NCBI RefSeq assembly: GCF_001428665.1
Contig: NZ_LMIJ01000002.1
Location: 1 to 54,644, forward strand
Direction of reading: 5' to 3'
Origin: Acidovorax sp. Root219
Lineage (GTDB): Bacteria > Pseudomonadota > Gammaproteobacteria > Burkholderiales > Burkholderiaceae_C
Length of the DNA stretch: 54,644 bases
Translations under genes and position numbers: made by a program
In this document: positions 21,638 to 30,645 of the stretch, in pieces
How positions within the stretch are numbered: the stretch's first letter is position 1
Layout of the letters: every line of letters begins with the position of its first letter
The notes under the pieces: model-generated
Told to the model about the DNA's origin: nothing
Databases searched by the model: none
Seen by the model: only the letters and a program-made list of their open reading frames with translations

Positions 21638-23170
21638 ATGCTGCGATCCATCGCCTGGTTACTGGTTCTCACGCTGGCAGCGGGCAGCGCCTTCGGCCGC
21701 ACGCTGGAGGAGATCGAGCGCAGCCGCGAGCTGCGCATCTGCGTGGCGGGATCCAGCGCCGACTACTACCGGGCGAATGGCGAAGACTTTGCCCGCTATC
21801 TGGGGGTTGAGGCCCGCACGGTGACGCTTGCGCAATGGGACCAGCAGTTCCACAACGCGCAGGGCGTGACTGTGCAGGGCGAGCGCTACGAAGCCGCGCC
21901 GCTGGCCACCGGCAAGTGCGACCTGTACCCCAACGATCTGCACATCACCGACTGGCGCAAGACCAAGATGACCCTGGTGCCGTACTTCGCGACGCGCAAT
22001 GTCGTCGTCGCGCGGCCGGAGATGCGCTCCGTTCTGCGCAGCGAGGCCGATCTTGGCGGGCGCAAGGCATCGGTCCAGGCCGGGACGGCCTACGAAGCCT
22101 GGCTACAGGGATTCAACGCCGGCCTGGGGGAAAGCGCGCCCGTCGCCATCGAGACCGCCCCCACCGCCAAGTCCATGCAGGCCGTGGCGCAGCGCCGTGC
22201 CGATTTCACCGTGATCGCGGCCGAATCGGCATTCCACTGGGTGCGCAACGACCTCGACAACCTGGACATGCTGTTTCCGGTGGGCGACGCCACCGCGGCG
22301 GGCTGGGGCATCGCCTTCGCCGCACCCGACCTGGAGCGGGCGCTGCAGCGTTATTTCGACGACAGCCGGCGGGTGGGGTCGCCGCTCGATCAGTCTTGGC
22401 GCCGCAAGTACGGTGTGTCGTTGATGGAGTACCAGCTGTTCTCCGCGTCTTTCGACCGCAGCGGAAAGTGGCACGAGCGGTGGGTGACCTGGGGCATCCC
22501 CGGGGGCGCTGCCCTGGCCGGTGTGCTGCTGGCGATGCTTTTCTGGGCCACGCGGCTGCGGCGCGAGGCGGGCCGGCACCAGCTGACGCTCAAGGCCCTG
22601 CAGCAGAGCCACGACCAGTTGACCCGCGATGCCAACCGGCGGCGCGCCGTGTCGGACCTGCTGCTGGCGCTGCAGCAGGTGGACACGCTGGCGGCCTTTG
22701 CGCGCATCGTGCTGCGGGAGCTGGCGCGGCAACTGCCCATGGGGCAGGCGCTGATGGTGCTGGTGGACGAAGACCTCGGCGTGCGGGCGCTGGCCCACTA
22801 TGCGGGAGCGGGGCCGACGGCGGAGCAGACCCTGTCGCAATGGCCGACGACGGCCGGCATGGTCGAGCGCTGTGCCGCCACGGGCGAGCCCGTGCTCATC
22901 GACGCGCCGGGGGCGGACTACCTGCGCATCCAGTCGGGCCTGGGGCATTGCAGTCCCGCCGCGATCTACCTGCTGCCCATCAGGCATGCGGGGCGCGTCT
23001 CGGCCATCATCGAGCTGGCCTTGACCGAGGCGTTCAGCCAGGAGCACCGTCTGTTGCTGATGGACATGGAGCCCATCGTGGCCGTGGGCATTCAGCGTTT
23101 TGTGGGTGAAGACGCCGCAGGGGCTGCTGCCGGCCCTGCCCGGCACGTTGAGGAGGTGCAGGCACCATGA
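21638..23170 (+). CDS. Membrane receptor: periplasmic amino-acid-type binding domain + TM + GAF, no output domain
   Basis: 510 residues. A signal peptide (MLRSIAWLLVLTLAAGSAFG) is followed by a type 3 solute-binding domain (about 20-255; LRICVAGSSADYY, KCDLYPNDLHITDWRK, GGRKASVQAGTAYEAW). A transmembrane helix comes at about 286-307, then a coiled-coil stretch and a GAF domain (about 345-495). Such receptors normally end in a kinase or GGDEF domain; this one stops after the GAF. Its GAF resembles that of the upstream hybrid kinase (ADYLRIQSGLG...YLLPI against [11 protein letters not shown]...CVLPI). The stop overlaps the start of the next gene (ATGA), so the two proteins are translationally coupled and probably work as a split receptor-kinase. 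Confidence 0.85.
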   Translation: MLRSIAWLLVLTLAAGSAFGRTLEEIERSRELRICVAGSSADYYRANGEDFARYLGVEARTVTLAQWDQQFHNAQGVTVQGERYEAAPLATGKCDLYPNDLHITDWRKTKMTLVPYFATRNVVVARPEMRSVLRSEADLGGRKASVQAGTAYEAWLQGFNAGLGESAPVAIETAPTAKSMQAVAQRRADFTVIAAESAFHWVRNDLDNLDMLFPVGDATAAGWGIAFAAPDLERALQRYFDDSRRVGSPLDQSWRRKYGVSLMEYQLFSASFDRSGKWHERWVTWGIPGGAALAGVLLAMLFWATRLRREAGRHQLTLKALQQSHDQLTRDANRRRAVSDLLLALQQVDTLAAFARIVLRELARQLPMGQALMVLVDEDLGVRALAHYAGAGPTAEQTLSQWPTTAGMVERCAATGEPVLIDAPGADYLRIQSGLGHCSPAAIYLLPIRHAGRVSAIIELALTEAFSQEHRLLLMDMEPIVAVGIQRFVGEDAAGAAAGPARHVEEVQAP

Positions 23171-24774
23171 GCCATTTCACGGTTTCCAATGCGTCGACCA
23201 TCGGCCAGGGCGCGCGCTGCCTGGTGGTGGACGATTTCGAGGCCATGCGCAAGGTCACCATCAACCAGCTGCGGCAGATGGGGGTGGAGCGCATCGAGTC
23301 CGCGCGCAACGGGGCCGAGGCCCTGCGCCTGCTCAAGGGCCAGCACTTCGACGTGGTGCTGTCGGACTGGAACATGCCCGTGATGACGGGCGTGGAGCTG
23401 CTGCAGGCCATGCGCGCGGACGAAAAGCTGTTTGCGATCCCGTTCGTGCTGATCACCGCCGAGGCGGAGCGCAAGCGCGTGGAGGAGGCCGTTGCGATGG
23501 GGGTCACCTCCATGCTGCTCAAGCCCTACTCGCCCAAGCAACTGGCGCAGCGCCTGGAAAAGGCCTTGCAGTGGAAGCCGCGCGGCCCCGGCAACTTTGC
23601 AGGGGAAGATCCGCCGGCACAGGCCTTGCCGGCAGAGGGTACAGCCGCTGCGCCATCGGCCGAGCCGCAGGAGGCACCCCGCCCCACGATACTGATCGTG
23701 GACGACACCCCCGACAACCTGCTGCTGCTGTCGCAGCTGTTCAAGGGCGAGTACCGGGTGCGGCTGGCGCAGACGGGCGCCAAGGCGATGGAGGTGCTGA
23801 CCTCCAACGACCCTCCCGACCTCGTGCTGCTGGACATCATGATGCCCGGCATGGACGGCTTCGAGGTCGCCCGGCTGATGCGCGAGCACCCCACGTCCGA
23901 GACCATTCCCATCATCTTCGTCACCGCCATGGCCTCGGCCGACGCGCGCATCCGGGGACTGGACCTGGGCGCCGTGGACTTCATCACCAAGCCCATCGAT
24001 CCCGAAACGCTCAAGCCGCGCGTGCGCAATTTCATGCGCTACGTGCAGCTGCGCAGGGACCTGCAGGACGAGTTCGACGGCATGGTCGAGACCGCCCAGC
24101 TGCGCGAGGATGTCGAGCGCATCACCCGGCACGACATCAAGGCGCCGCTGGCCGGGGCGCTGGGCCTGGTGCAGGCGCTGATAGAGGACGACTCGGTCGG
24201 GCGCCGCCAGGTCGAGCAACTGCGCCTGATGGAAGAGAGCGTGATGCAGGTGCTCAACATGATCAACCTGTCGTCCGAGCTGTACAAGATCGAATCCGGC
24301 CGCTTCGTGCTGCATGCGCAGCCGGTGCGCATTGGCGAGCTGCTGCGCCGCATTGCCGAGATGAACCGGGTGACCTTTGCCGAGAAGGGGCTGTCCATCG
24401 CGGTGGACACGGACGTGGCCGTGGGGGCAGAGCCGCCCCTGGCGCTGGCGGATGCCACGCTGTGCTACTCGGTCTTCCAGAACCTGCTGAAGAACGCCTG
24501 CGAAGCCGCACCGACCGACTCCCGGGTCTCGGTACAGTTGCAGGACCAGGACCCCTTGCGCATCGCCATCAGCAACACCGGCGCCGTGCCGGCGGCCATC
24601 CGCAGCCGCTTCTTCGACAAGTTCGTGACCTCGGGCAAGGCGGATGGCACGGGCCTGGGCACCTACTCCGCGCGGCTGCTGGTGCAGGCCCAGCACGGCA
24701 GCATCGAACTCGATGTATCGGACGAGTCCAACACGACGCGGATCACCGTGGTGCTGCCGCGGGCGGGGGATTGA
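23167..24774 (+). CDS. Dual-receiver histidine kinase (REC-REC-HisKA-HATPase)
   Basis: 535 residues, soluble. Receiver 1 (D67 in VVLSDWNMPVM), a linker of about 35 Pro/Ala-rich residues, receiver 2 (D223 in LVLLDIMMPGMDG), then a HisKA with H322 (TRHDIKAPLAGAL). The ATPase domain has FQNLLKNACEA, a degenerate G1 box (ISNTGAVP) and DGTGLGTY. With no membrane or PAS input of its own, it must receive signals through partners; the receptor gene it overlaps by four bases lacks an output, making the pair complementary. Phosphotransfer with the hybrid kinase and HD-GYP protein upstream is likely. A converging TonB receptor gene ends 100 bp downstream. Confidence 0.9.
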   Translation: MSHFTVSNASTIGQGARCLVVDDFEAMRKVTINQLRQMGVERIESARNGAEALRLLKGQHFDVVLSDWNMPVMTGVELLQAMRADEKLFAIPFVLITAEAERKRVEEAVAMGVTSMLLKPYSPKQLAQRLEKALQWKPRGPGNFAGEDPPAQALPAEGTAAAPSAEPQEAPRPTILIVDDTPDNLLLLSQLFKGEYRVRLAQTGAKAMEVLTSNDPPDLVLLDIMMPGMDGFEVARLMREHPTSETIPIIFVTAMASADARIRGLDLGAVDFITKPIDPETLKPRVRNFMRYVQLRRDLQDEFDGMVETAQLREDVERITRHDIKAPLAGALGLVQALIEDDSVGRRQVEQLRLMEESVMQVLNMINLSSELYKIESGRFVLHAQPVRIGELLRRIAEMNRVTFAEKGLSIAVDTDVAVGAEPPLALADATLCYSVFQNLLKNACEAAPTDSRVSVQLQDQDPLRIAISNTGAVPAAIRSRFFDKFVTSGKADGTGLGTYSARLLVQAQHGSIELDVSDESNTTRITVVLPRAGD

Positions 24775-24840
24775 GCATTCTGGGGACCGTCACAGTCCAT
24801 TGCGGGGGGCATGCCGCGCACTCGGTCGATTTGCCCGCAG

Positions 24841-24859
24841 CCGGTGCTTGCGGCACCGG
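24841..24859. terminator. Hairpin between converging kinase and TonB receptor genes
   Basis: CCGGTGC / GCACCGG arms with a five-base loop, extendable by GCA/TGC, in the 99-bp gap between two convergent stop codons. No T-tract, so it may be a weak or Rho-assisted terminator. Confidence 0.45.
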
Positions 24860-24873
24860 TTGCGCAAGGATGC

Positions 24874-27009
24874 TCAGAACCGGTACAAGGTCGACAACTG
24901 CACATTGCGCCCCTGTGCGGGCGTCACCCACCGCGCCACATGCAGGTGGCTGGAGACGTAGTAGGCCTTGTCGGTGAGGTTGCGCACGGCCAGTTGCACT
25001 TCCACCGATTGACCGCCACCCAGCGGCTTCTTCCAGGTCTGGGTGAGGTCCAACCGCGCATAGCCCGGCAAGGTGACCGTATTGGCGCGGTCGGCGTAGC
25101 GCGCACTCTGCACGTAGACACCGGCGCCGGTCACCCACTTGGCATCCGAGGCAATGTCCCATTGGTATTCGCCCCACAGGCTCAGCGCATGTGGCGCGAC
25201 ATTGGGCGCGGTCTTGCCGGCCAGCAGGGAGTTGGACAGCACCTGCGCGCGTGTGTAAGCGTAGGCGGCCCGCAGCGTCATGCGTTGGCTGACCTCGCCT
25301 GTCAGGGATGCTTCCAGGCCCCGTGACCGCCCGGTGCCATCGACCGTGAAGTCGAAGTTGTTGAGCGGTGTGCTCTGGTCGGCGGAGATCATGTTGCGCT
25401 GGTCCAGCTGGAACAAGGCCAGGTCAGAAGTCAACCGGCCGCCCTGCCACAGCGATTTCCATCCGACTTCCAGCTGCCGCGAGCGCCGCGATGGCAGCGA
25501 CTGGTTGGTCGATGACGACACCTGGTTGGGCGCCATGCCCTTGGCCCAGTTGGCATAGAGGCTGTCGCTGTCCGACAGCCTGCGCAGAACGCCCAGCTTC
25601 GGCGAGAGCACTGATTCCTCGACGGCCCGCGCGCCTGCTGCGCCGTAGAGAAGCTGCTGCCTGGTGTAGCGCAGACCGGCCACGAAGGTCCACGCTCCCA
25701 GCTCGATCGTGTCCTGCACGGACGCCGCCACGCTTCGGAGGTTCTGCGTCGTCAGCCCTCCGGCTGCCAGGCTGTTCCATGCCGGTATGTTGACTTGACC
25801 AAAAACCGGGTTGAACACGTTGATGGTCGGGCTTGCGGAGGCGGGAACGAGGAGCGATGGCTGGTCGAGCGTTTCGCGGTAATAGTCCAGGCCGAAGAAC
25901 AGCTGGTGCTTGGCCGCGCCCGTCGCCTGCCGGCTCGTCAAAGAGAGTGCGGCCGAGTCGATCCGGCGGTCCGTGCCGGGCTCCACGGCAGCGCCGCGCG
26001 CAAAGGTTCCAGACGGCGTAGCTGGCGTGACCGCGAGCGGGTTGCCGTTCAGGAAGCTCTTGACCGACGTGGAATCTGCCCACAGGTGCGTGAGATCCAC
26101 GTTGAGCCGGGTGTCGGCGGACAGGGCCACATCGCCGTGCAGATCGACGATGCGGGTGTTGGTGGTCGAGTCCATGCCCGGCTCACCGAACTGGCGGTCG
26201 CGCGGCACGTTCACAGGCCGGTCGCCCAGGGACGGAATGCCGTAGTCCGGCTGGTAGCGTTGGTTGATGACCTCGGCGCCTGCCCGCAGGTGGTAGCGGT
26301 TGCCGTCGCTCTTGGCAATGCCCAGCTTCAAGCCTTCGAGCTTGTCGGGCACATGCCGCCATTCACTGCTGTCTGATTTGGTCAGCACCAGGCGCGCCGC
26401 CAGCTCCTGCTCTTGCGACAGCACGCGATTGATATCGGCCGACAACTCCAGCGCGCCCGAAGTGCCGATGCTGGCGCCGGCCGACCCGAAATTGGCCAGG
26501 CGGGGCTGCTTGGTCACGAGGTTCACCGTGCCGCCAGGTTCGCTGCGCACGCCGAGCGCAGCGCCCGGGCCGCGCAGCACATCGATGGATTCGACGAAGG
26601 CGGACGCAAACGGGTAGTTGGACAGGCGTACCCCATCACGCAGGATGCGGCTGGAGCCGGTGGCACTGTCCATGATGGCGCCGCGCAGGGTGAAGAACTG
26701 GTTGTGTGAGCCGTTGAACCCTGAATCGGCCTGAACGCCGGGGATGTTGCGCAGGGCTTCCTGCAAGGTGGTTGCTCCCTGTGCGCGCAGCACATCCACC
26801 GGCAGGCTGGACGCCGAGAAAGGCGTGTCCATGGTCGAGGCGGCAGACCCCGTCGCGAGGTTGCCCGCACGCAGGATTTCAGGGACTGCGGATTCGCGCA
26901 CCACCACCGGGGGCAAGGTGCTGCCAGGTTGGGCCTGGCCTTGTGCGAGCGCCATGTGGGAGGTGGCCGCCGCGACGGACCAGGTCAGTGCCTTGATGGT
27001 TGCATTCAT
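24874..27009 (-). CDS. TonB-dependent receptor, siderophore-receptor type
   Basis: 711 residues including a signal peptide (to about AQG at 24). The plug domain contains LQEALRNIPGVQAD, RILRDGVRLS, VLRGPGAALG and PGGTVNLVTK; the barrel follows to the terminal aromatic (TLYRF), needed for outer-membrane insertion. The family imports Fe-siderophores, but the gene is the last of a run with a PepSY protein and a copper chaperone upstream, so a copper chelate is an alternative cargo. Its start overlaps the stop of the PepSY gene (ATGA), indicating translational coupling. No Fur-like box was recognised around the operon. Confidence 0.9.
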   Translation of the reverse strand: MNATIKALTWSVAAATSHMALAQGQAQPGSTLPPVVVRESAVPEILRAGNLATGSAASTMDTPFSASSLPVDVLRAQGATTLQEALRNIPGVQADSGFNGSHNQFFTLRGAIMDSATGSSRILRDGVRLSNYPFASAFVESIDVLRGPGAALGVRSEPGGTVNLVTKQPRLANFGSAGASIGTSGALELSADINRVLSQEQELAARLVLTKSDSSEWRHVPDKLEGLKLGIAKSDGNRYHLRAGAEVINQRYQPDYGIPSLGDRPVNVPRDRQFGEPGMDSTTNTRIVDLHGDVALSADTRLNVDLTHLWADSTSVKSFLNGNPLAVTPATPSGTFARGAAVEPGTDRRIDSAALSLTSRQATGAAKHQLFFGLDYYRETLDQPSLLVPASASPTINVFNPVFGQVNIPAWNSLAAGGLTTQNLRSVAASVQDTIELGAWTFVAGLRYTRQQLLYGAAGARAVEESVLSPKLGVLRRLSDSDSLYANWAKGMAPNQVSSSTNQSLPSRRSRQLEVGWKSLWQGGRLTSDLALFQLDQRNMISADQSTPLNNFDFTVDGTGRSRGLEASLTGEVSQRMTLRAAYAYTRAQVLSNSLLAGKTAPNVAPHALSLWGEYQWDIASDAKWVTGAGVYVQSARYADRANTVTLPGYARLDLTQTWKKPLGGGQSVEVQLAVRNLTDKAYYVSSHLHVARWVTPAQGRNVQLSTLYRF

Positions 27010-28427
27010 TTGAAGTTATCCCGAAAGAAGAAATCCAGCGTGAGCATCACCAGCAGCGATGCCCCCACCAGAGGAAATAACGCACCACCGATGGCCAGGA
27101 GCGCAGCGATGCCGCCCAGCGTGCGGCGGTCCGAAGGCAGCGGCGGAACGCCGAGGCCGCCTGTCGGGCGCCGCTTCCACCACATCACGCCCGCGCTGGT
27201 GCACAGCAGCACGATGCCTGCGCAAGCGATCAGCAGAACGGCCTGGTTGGGCACCCCGAACTCCTGGCCCAGGTGGACGTTGATGCCCCACTCCAGCCAC
27301 CGGGCCAATGGGCCGTAGTCGCTGTAACGCATGTCCAGAAGGACCTTGCCGGTGTACTGGTCGATGTGGACCACGCGCTGCAGCGACAGGTCATGCGGGT
27401 AGGCAGATGCCGTGTACACGCCGGTCGCACCTCGGGGCGGGTTCACGGTGTATCCGGCCGCCATGCCCAACTGCTGGAACCGGCCGACGGCGGCATCCAG
27501 ACCCAGCGCAGGGTGCATTGCATCTGGGCCAGGAATGGGGCGCGGATCGTCAGCGAGTGGGTGAGCATCATGCCCTGCATGTTCCTCATGCCCAGGCGCT
27601 GCAGACAGCGGCAACTTGGCGTGTTCCAGGGACCAGGGCGTTGCGCCACCCTCTTTGATCCGTATCTCCGACATGGGGACCTGCACCCGTACGCCGGCCG
27701 GATAGCCGAAGTTGTGCCCATTGGCCCACTGGTTGACCTTGGCACCCCAGAGCACCGACCACGGCATGCCCGTGATTGCCAGGAAGACCACTGCGACCCC
27801 AACGAATACGCCGGTCACCGCGTGCAGGTCGCGCCAGAACACGCGCTGAGCAGGCTTGCCACGCACGGCCAGCGCAGAGTGCTTGGCCGAGCGCGGCCAC
27901 CAAAGATACAGGCCTGTCAGTACCAGCAGGATGGACCAGCCGGCTGCGATCTCGATGGCGCCCCGTGCGATGGGGCCGAAATACTTCAAGCTATGCAGTT
28001 TGCGGATGGTCCACGCCACGCTGCCCCCTTCGGGCAGCGTGCCAAGCACCTGGCGGCTGTAGGGGTTGACGAACACCGAGAGCTGTTCACCCCCGGGGGT
28101 TGTGATGCCCACCTCCGCCGCCTCGTGCCCCGATGCGGCCTGCGTGTACTTGCGCAGCGTACCGGGGTGCGCTGCAAGTGCCGCAGCCACCAGCTCGCTG
28201 GCGGGCGCAGGCTGCTCGGTTGTTGGTTCGACGTACTTCAACCCATGGTGGAAGTAGCCATCGATCTCTGCCTTGAAGACGAACAGCCCTCCGGTCACCG
28301 CCAGCCAGACCAGAAAAGGCAGCACCAGCAGTCCGGCATAGAAATGCCAGCGCCAGACTGCGCGGTACCAACTGCTGGCGGCAGCGCTTCGCGCTACGGG
28401 GGCGCTCGCAGGGGCTGCAGCGGCCAT
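27006..28427 (-). CDS. PepSY-domain inner-membrane protein (PepSY_TM family)
   Basis: 473 residues. First membrane helix at about 25-50 (HFYAGLLVLPFLVWLAVTGG), with further helices around 155-175, 205-228, 398-418 and 440-465, and large periplasmic PepSY segments between them. A His-rich loop (HEEHAGHDAHP) sits in the second periplasmic part and could bind metal. These proteins accompany TonB receptors for siderophores or copper and are thought to reduce or handle the imported chelate at the inner membrane. The gene overlaps both neighbours: its start shares one base with the stop of the upstream TonB receptor, and its stop overlaps the next receptor's start, so the three form one translational unit. 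Confidence 0.88.
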   Translation of the reverse strand: MAAAAPASAPVARSAAASSWYRAVWRWHFYAGLLVLPFLVWLAVTGGLFVFKAEIDGYFHHGLKYVEPTTEQPAPASELVAAALAAHPGTLRKYTQAASGHEAAEVGITTPGGEQLSVFVNPYSRQVLGTLPEGGSVAWTIRKLHSLKYFGPIARGAIEIAAGWSILLVLTGLYLWWPRSAKHSALAVRGKPAQRVFWRDLHAVTGVFVGVAVVFLAITGMPWSVLWGAKVNQWANGHNFGYPAGVRVQVPMSEIRIKEGGATPWSLEHAKLPLSAAPGHEEHAGHDAHPLADDPRPIPGPDAMHPALGLDAAVGRFQQLGMAAGYTVNPPRGATGVYTASAYPHDLSLQRVVHIDQYTGKVLLDMRYSDYGPLARWLEWGINVHLGQEFGVPNQAVLLIACAGIVLLCTSAGVMWWKRRPTGGLGVPPLPSDRRTLGGIAALLAIGGALFPLVGASLLVMLTLDFFFRDNFK

Positions 28428-30478
28428 CAGAATTTCACGCCCAGGCTGGCGTAGAACGCCCGGCCATCGCCCGGCGAGTACCCTGACGAGCCGCTGTCGT
28501 ACCAGGCGTAGACATACTTGCGGTTGGTGATGTTCTTCACCTGCAGGTTGACATCCATCGAGGGTGAAACGCGGTAGGTAGCGCCCAGGTTCAGCAGCGC
28601 ATATTTACCGATGCGCCCCAGGGCATTCGTGCGCTCCAGGTAGTAGTCGCCCTGCGCATTCATCCAGCCGGAGAGCTTGAGCTGTTCGCTGGCCTGGTAG
28701 TCCACGCCGGCCGACACGAGGTAGTGCGGCACGTTCTCGATCTCCTTGCCCTGGGTGGCGGGCGCACTGAGGTCCGGGGCGGTGATGCGGGCGATCTGGT
28801 GGGAGTAGGCAATCCAGGCCGTGGTGCCGGCGGCCGGGCGCGCATTGAGCTGGATGTCGTAGCCCTTGCGCAGCGTCTTGCCCACGTTGCCCAGGCCCCC
28901 GGCATCGGGCAGGCCGTCAACGCCCAACACGCGGGCGACTTCGCCCGAGGCGCGTTGCTCCCAATACGCCACGCGCCCGTCGATCCAGGGGGCGGGGCTG
29001 AACTTGACGCCCGCTTCCCAGCCGTCATTGATCGAGGGCTTGAGGTTGCGCGCCTGTGTGCGATAGGCGTCGATGCCAGAGCCGATCTGGAAGGTGCGCC
29101 CCCAGTTGCCGTACACGCTGGCCTGCGAGTTCAACGCGTAGGCCACGCTGATCTTGGGCTGCTTGATGAGGCCATAGTCATGCGTCGAAGCTGTTGTGCC
29201 TGCGAGCCGGTCCGCGAAATCGCCGTCAACGTGGTCTACCCGAAACGCAGGGACGATCTTGAGCTGTGGGATTGGCCGGATGACGGCCTGCAGGTAGGCG
29301 CCCTGGGTGTTCAGGTCAAAGTCCCAATCGCGAAACTGGGACGTGCGTACACGCTCGGTGGTGCGGTACCGTTGCCCGACGTTGTCCTGCCACTGTGCGT
29401 CGAGGCCGCCCTCCAGCGTGAATTCATGCGCCCAGTCGACCTTGGGCCGCCAGGTCAGCGACGTGAGGGCGCCGCGTTGCTGCTCGTCGTTGTAGCGCTC
29501 CTGTTGCACGCCCGCGGCAGAAAAGCGCACCCAGCGCTGGTTCTCGTACTGGTTGGCGTAGACCTTGCTCGACCAGGAAAGGGTGTCGCTGAGCTCGCCG
29601 TCCAGATGGATGCCCAGTTGCCCAGTCTCCCGTTCCCCCCGGTCAGCCGATGCATACGCGGGTGAGCTGCGCGGCGCGTTCTTCGCCTGCTCATAGGTGA
29701 GGTAGCCCGACTCCAGGGCCTTGTTGCGGTAGTAGCGCGCGGTCAGCCCTGCGCGCCAGCGGCTGTCGTCGCTGGTGTAGAACCATTTGCCGGACAGTGC
29801 GAGTTTTTTGGCATCGGCATGCTCGCGGTAGCCGTCCGAATCGCGGTAGGCAAGCATGTAGTTCTGGCTCCAGTTCCCGCTCTCGATGCCCTTGGCGATC
29901 TGCACTTCCTTGGTGCCGAAGCTGCCGAGTGTCAGCGAGGCCCGGCCCCCGTTGCCGCCACTGCGCGTCAGTACATTGGCATTGCCCGCGATGTTGTTCA
30001 GGCCATGGCGCGGGTCATTGGTCCCACGGACGATCTCGACCGCCTCGATGTCCAGCGGGAAGACTGCGTCCAGGAAGGGCATGCCTCCTGCGTTGTCATT
30101 GCTGGGGATTCCGTCGATCAACAGCTTGACTGCGTTGATCCGCCCTTCGCCATTGAAGCCGCGAAACGAGAACCGGCCTGCGTCCGTGCCTTGCTTGAAC
30201 TGGGTGACCTGCACGCCGGGAGCCCGCGAGAACAATTCCCAGCTGTAGTCGACATGCTGGTCCTGGACCAGGCTGGCGCCCAGGATGTCCACGGAGCTGA
30301 AGACGCTGCGCGCGGGCATCGGGCCCGTGGCGCTCGCTTTGATATCGACGGTACCCAGCGTCAGGGTTGAGTCCTGCTCTGCGTTGGCGGTCTGTGCGTG
30401 CGCCTGGTTGGCGCACGCCAGGGCGATCAGTGAATAGGAGAAAAGCAGAGAGCGTGACATGGAGCGATCAGATGCCAT
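28427..30478 (-). CDS. TonB-dependent receptor, probable copper-uptake type
   Basis: 683 residues from the first ATG (alternative ATG at 30460). Signal peptide ends near AHA-Q. Plug motifs include FSFRGFNGEGRINAVKLLID, IPSNDNAGGMPFLD, VEIVRGTNDPRHG and NVLTRSGG; the barrel ends in LGVKF. It is preceded by a PCu(A)C chaperone and a DUF2946 protein and followed by a PepSY protein, a set resembling copper-uptake loci described in Bordetella. Only 20 bp separate the T-run of an intrinsic terminator from the start codon, so it must be transcribed by readthrough, and its start codon lies inside the last codons of a small upstream reading frame. Confidence 0.9.
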   Translation of the reverse strand: MASDRSMSRSLLFSYSLIALACANQAHAQTANAEQDSTLTLGTVDIKASATGPMPARSVFSSVDILGASLVQDQHVDYSWELFSRAPGVQVTQFKQGTDAGRFSFRGFNGEGRINAVKLLIDGIPSNDNAGGMPFLDAVFPLDIEAVEIVRGTNDPRHGLNNIAGNANVLTRSGGNGGRASLTLGSFGTKEVQIAKGIESGNWSQNYMLAYRDSDGYREHADAKKLALSGKWFYTSDDSRWRAGLTARYYRNKALESGYLTYEQAKNAPRSSPAYASADRGERETGQLGIHLDGELSDTLSWSSKVYANQYENQRWVRFSAAGVQQERYNDEQQRGALTSLTWRPKVDWAHEFTLEGGLDAQWQDNVGQRYRTTERVRTSQFRDWDFDLNTQGAYLQAVIRPIPQLKIVPAFRVDHVDGDFADRLAGTTASTHDYGLIKQPKISVAYALNSQASVYGNWGRTFQIGSGIDAYRTQARNLKPSINDGWEAGVKFSPAPWIDGRVAYWEQRASGEVARVLGVDGLPDAGGLGNVGKTLRKGYDIQLNARPAAGTTAWIAYSHQIARITAPDLSAPATQGKEIENVPHYLVSAGVDYQASEQLKLSGWMNAQGDYYLERTNALGRIGKYALLNLGATYRVSPSMDVNLQVKNITNRKYVYAWYDSGSSGYSPGDGRAFYASLGVKF

Positions 30479-30572
30479 TCAAGGGCATTTGGGTAGATAA
30501 AAAAACGCCTGCCAGGCGAAGGGTCCATGGGTTGCGCCAGCACCATTGAGGTGCCTTGGACGTGCTGGCCAT
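30468..30572 (-). CDS. Upstream leader reading frame, 34 codons (putative attenuator peptide)
   Basis: ATG at 30572, stop at 30468-30470, overlapping the TonB receptor start codon by 11 bases. The peptide starts MASTSKAPQWCWRNPW: three tryptophans and a cysteine in seven residues (10-16). Codons 19-22 encode the intrinsic terminator hairpin and codons 23-25 its T-run. The ATG lies in one arm of a 14-bp stem. No good Shine-Dalgarno is visible (GGTG nine bases upstream at best). The gene architecture is that of a leader peptide whose translation decides between termination and readthrough. It is too short to judge by coding statistics, so translation is inferred from layout only. Confidence 0.45.
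   Translation of the reverse strand: MASTSKAPQWCWRNPWTLRLAGVFLSTQMPLNGI
30499..30518 (-). terminator. Intrinsic terminator T2 inside the leader frame, just before the TonB receptor
   Basis: Read on the minus strand: CGCCT-GGC-AGGCG followed by seven T. It is only 20 bp upstream of the receptor start codon, leaving no room for a promoter between them. A textbook Rho-independent signal in a position expected of an attenuator. Confidence 0.75.
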
Positions 30573-30575
30573 GGA
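30524..30575 (-). promoter_or_regulatory. Long leader stem enclosing the upstream start codon
   Basis: Arms 30562-30575 and 30524-30530 plus 30537-30543 pair perfectly over 14 bp (TCCATGGCCAGCAC with GTGCTGG and CCATGGA), with a six-base bulge on the 3' side and an 18-base loop. The leader ATG (30570-30572) is in the 5' arm; the 3' arm ends five bases before the T2 hairpin. Melting by a ribosome or ligand could alter T2. Confidence 0.6.
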
Positions 30576-30599
30576 CTGAAACACCTTGGGTTGGCAGGC

Positions 30600-30627
30600 A
30601 AAAAGGGTCGGGCGACGAAGCGCCCTT
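30600..30627 (-). terminator. Intrinsic terminator T1 after the PCu(A)C gene
   Basis: Minus strand GGGCG-CTTCGT-CGCCC (30610-30625), then GACCC and five T. It starts about 20 bp past the chaperone stop codon. It is weaker than T2; together they form a tandem terminator block before the receptor operon. Confidence 0.55.
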
Positions 30628-30645
30628 GTGCAAAGCGTGGCGTGG

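Noticed and set aside
30468..30645. Cobalamin or other known metabolite riboswitch before the TonB receptor
   Set aside because: No B12-box-like conserved sequence was recognised; the region is explained better by a leader frame plus terminators. A covariance-model search would settle it.
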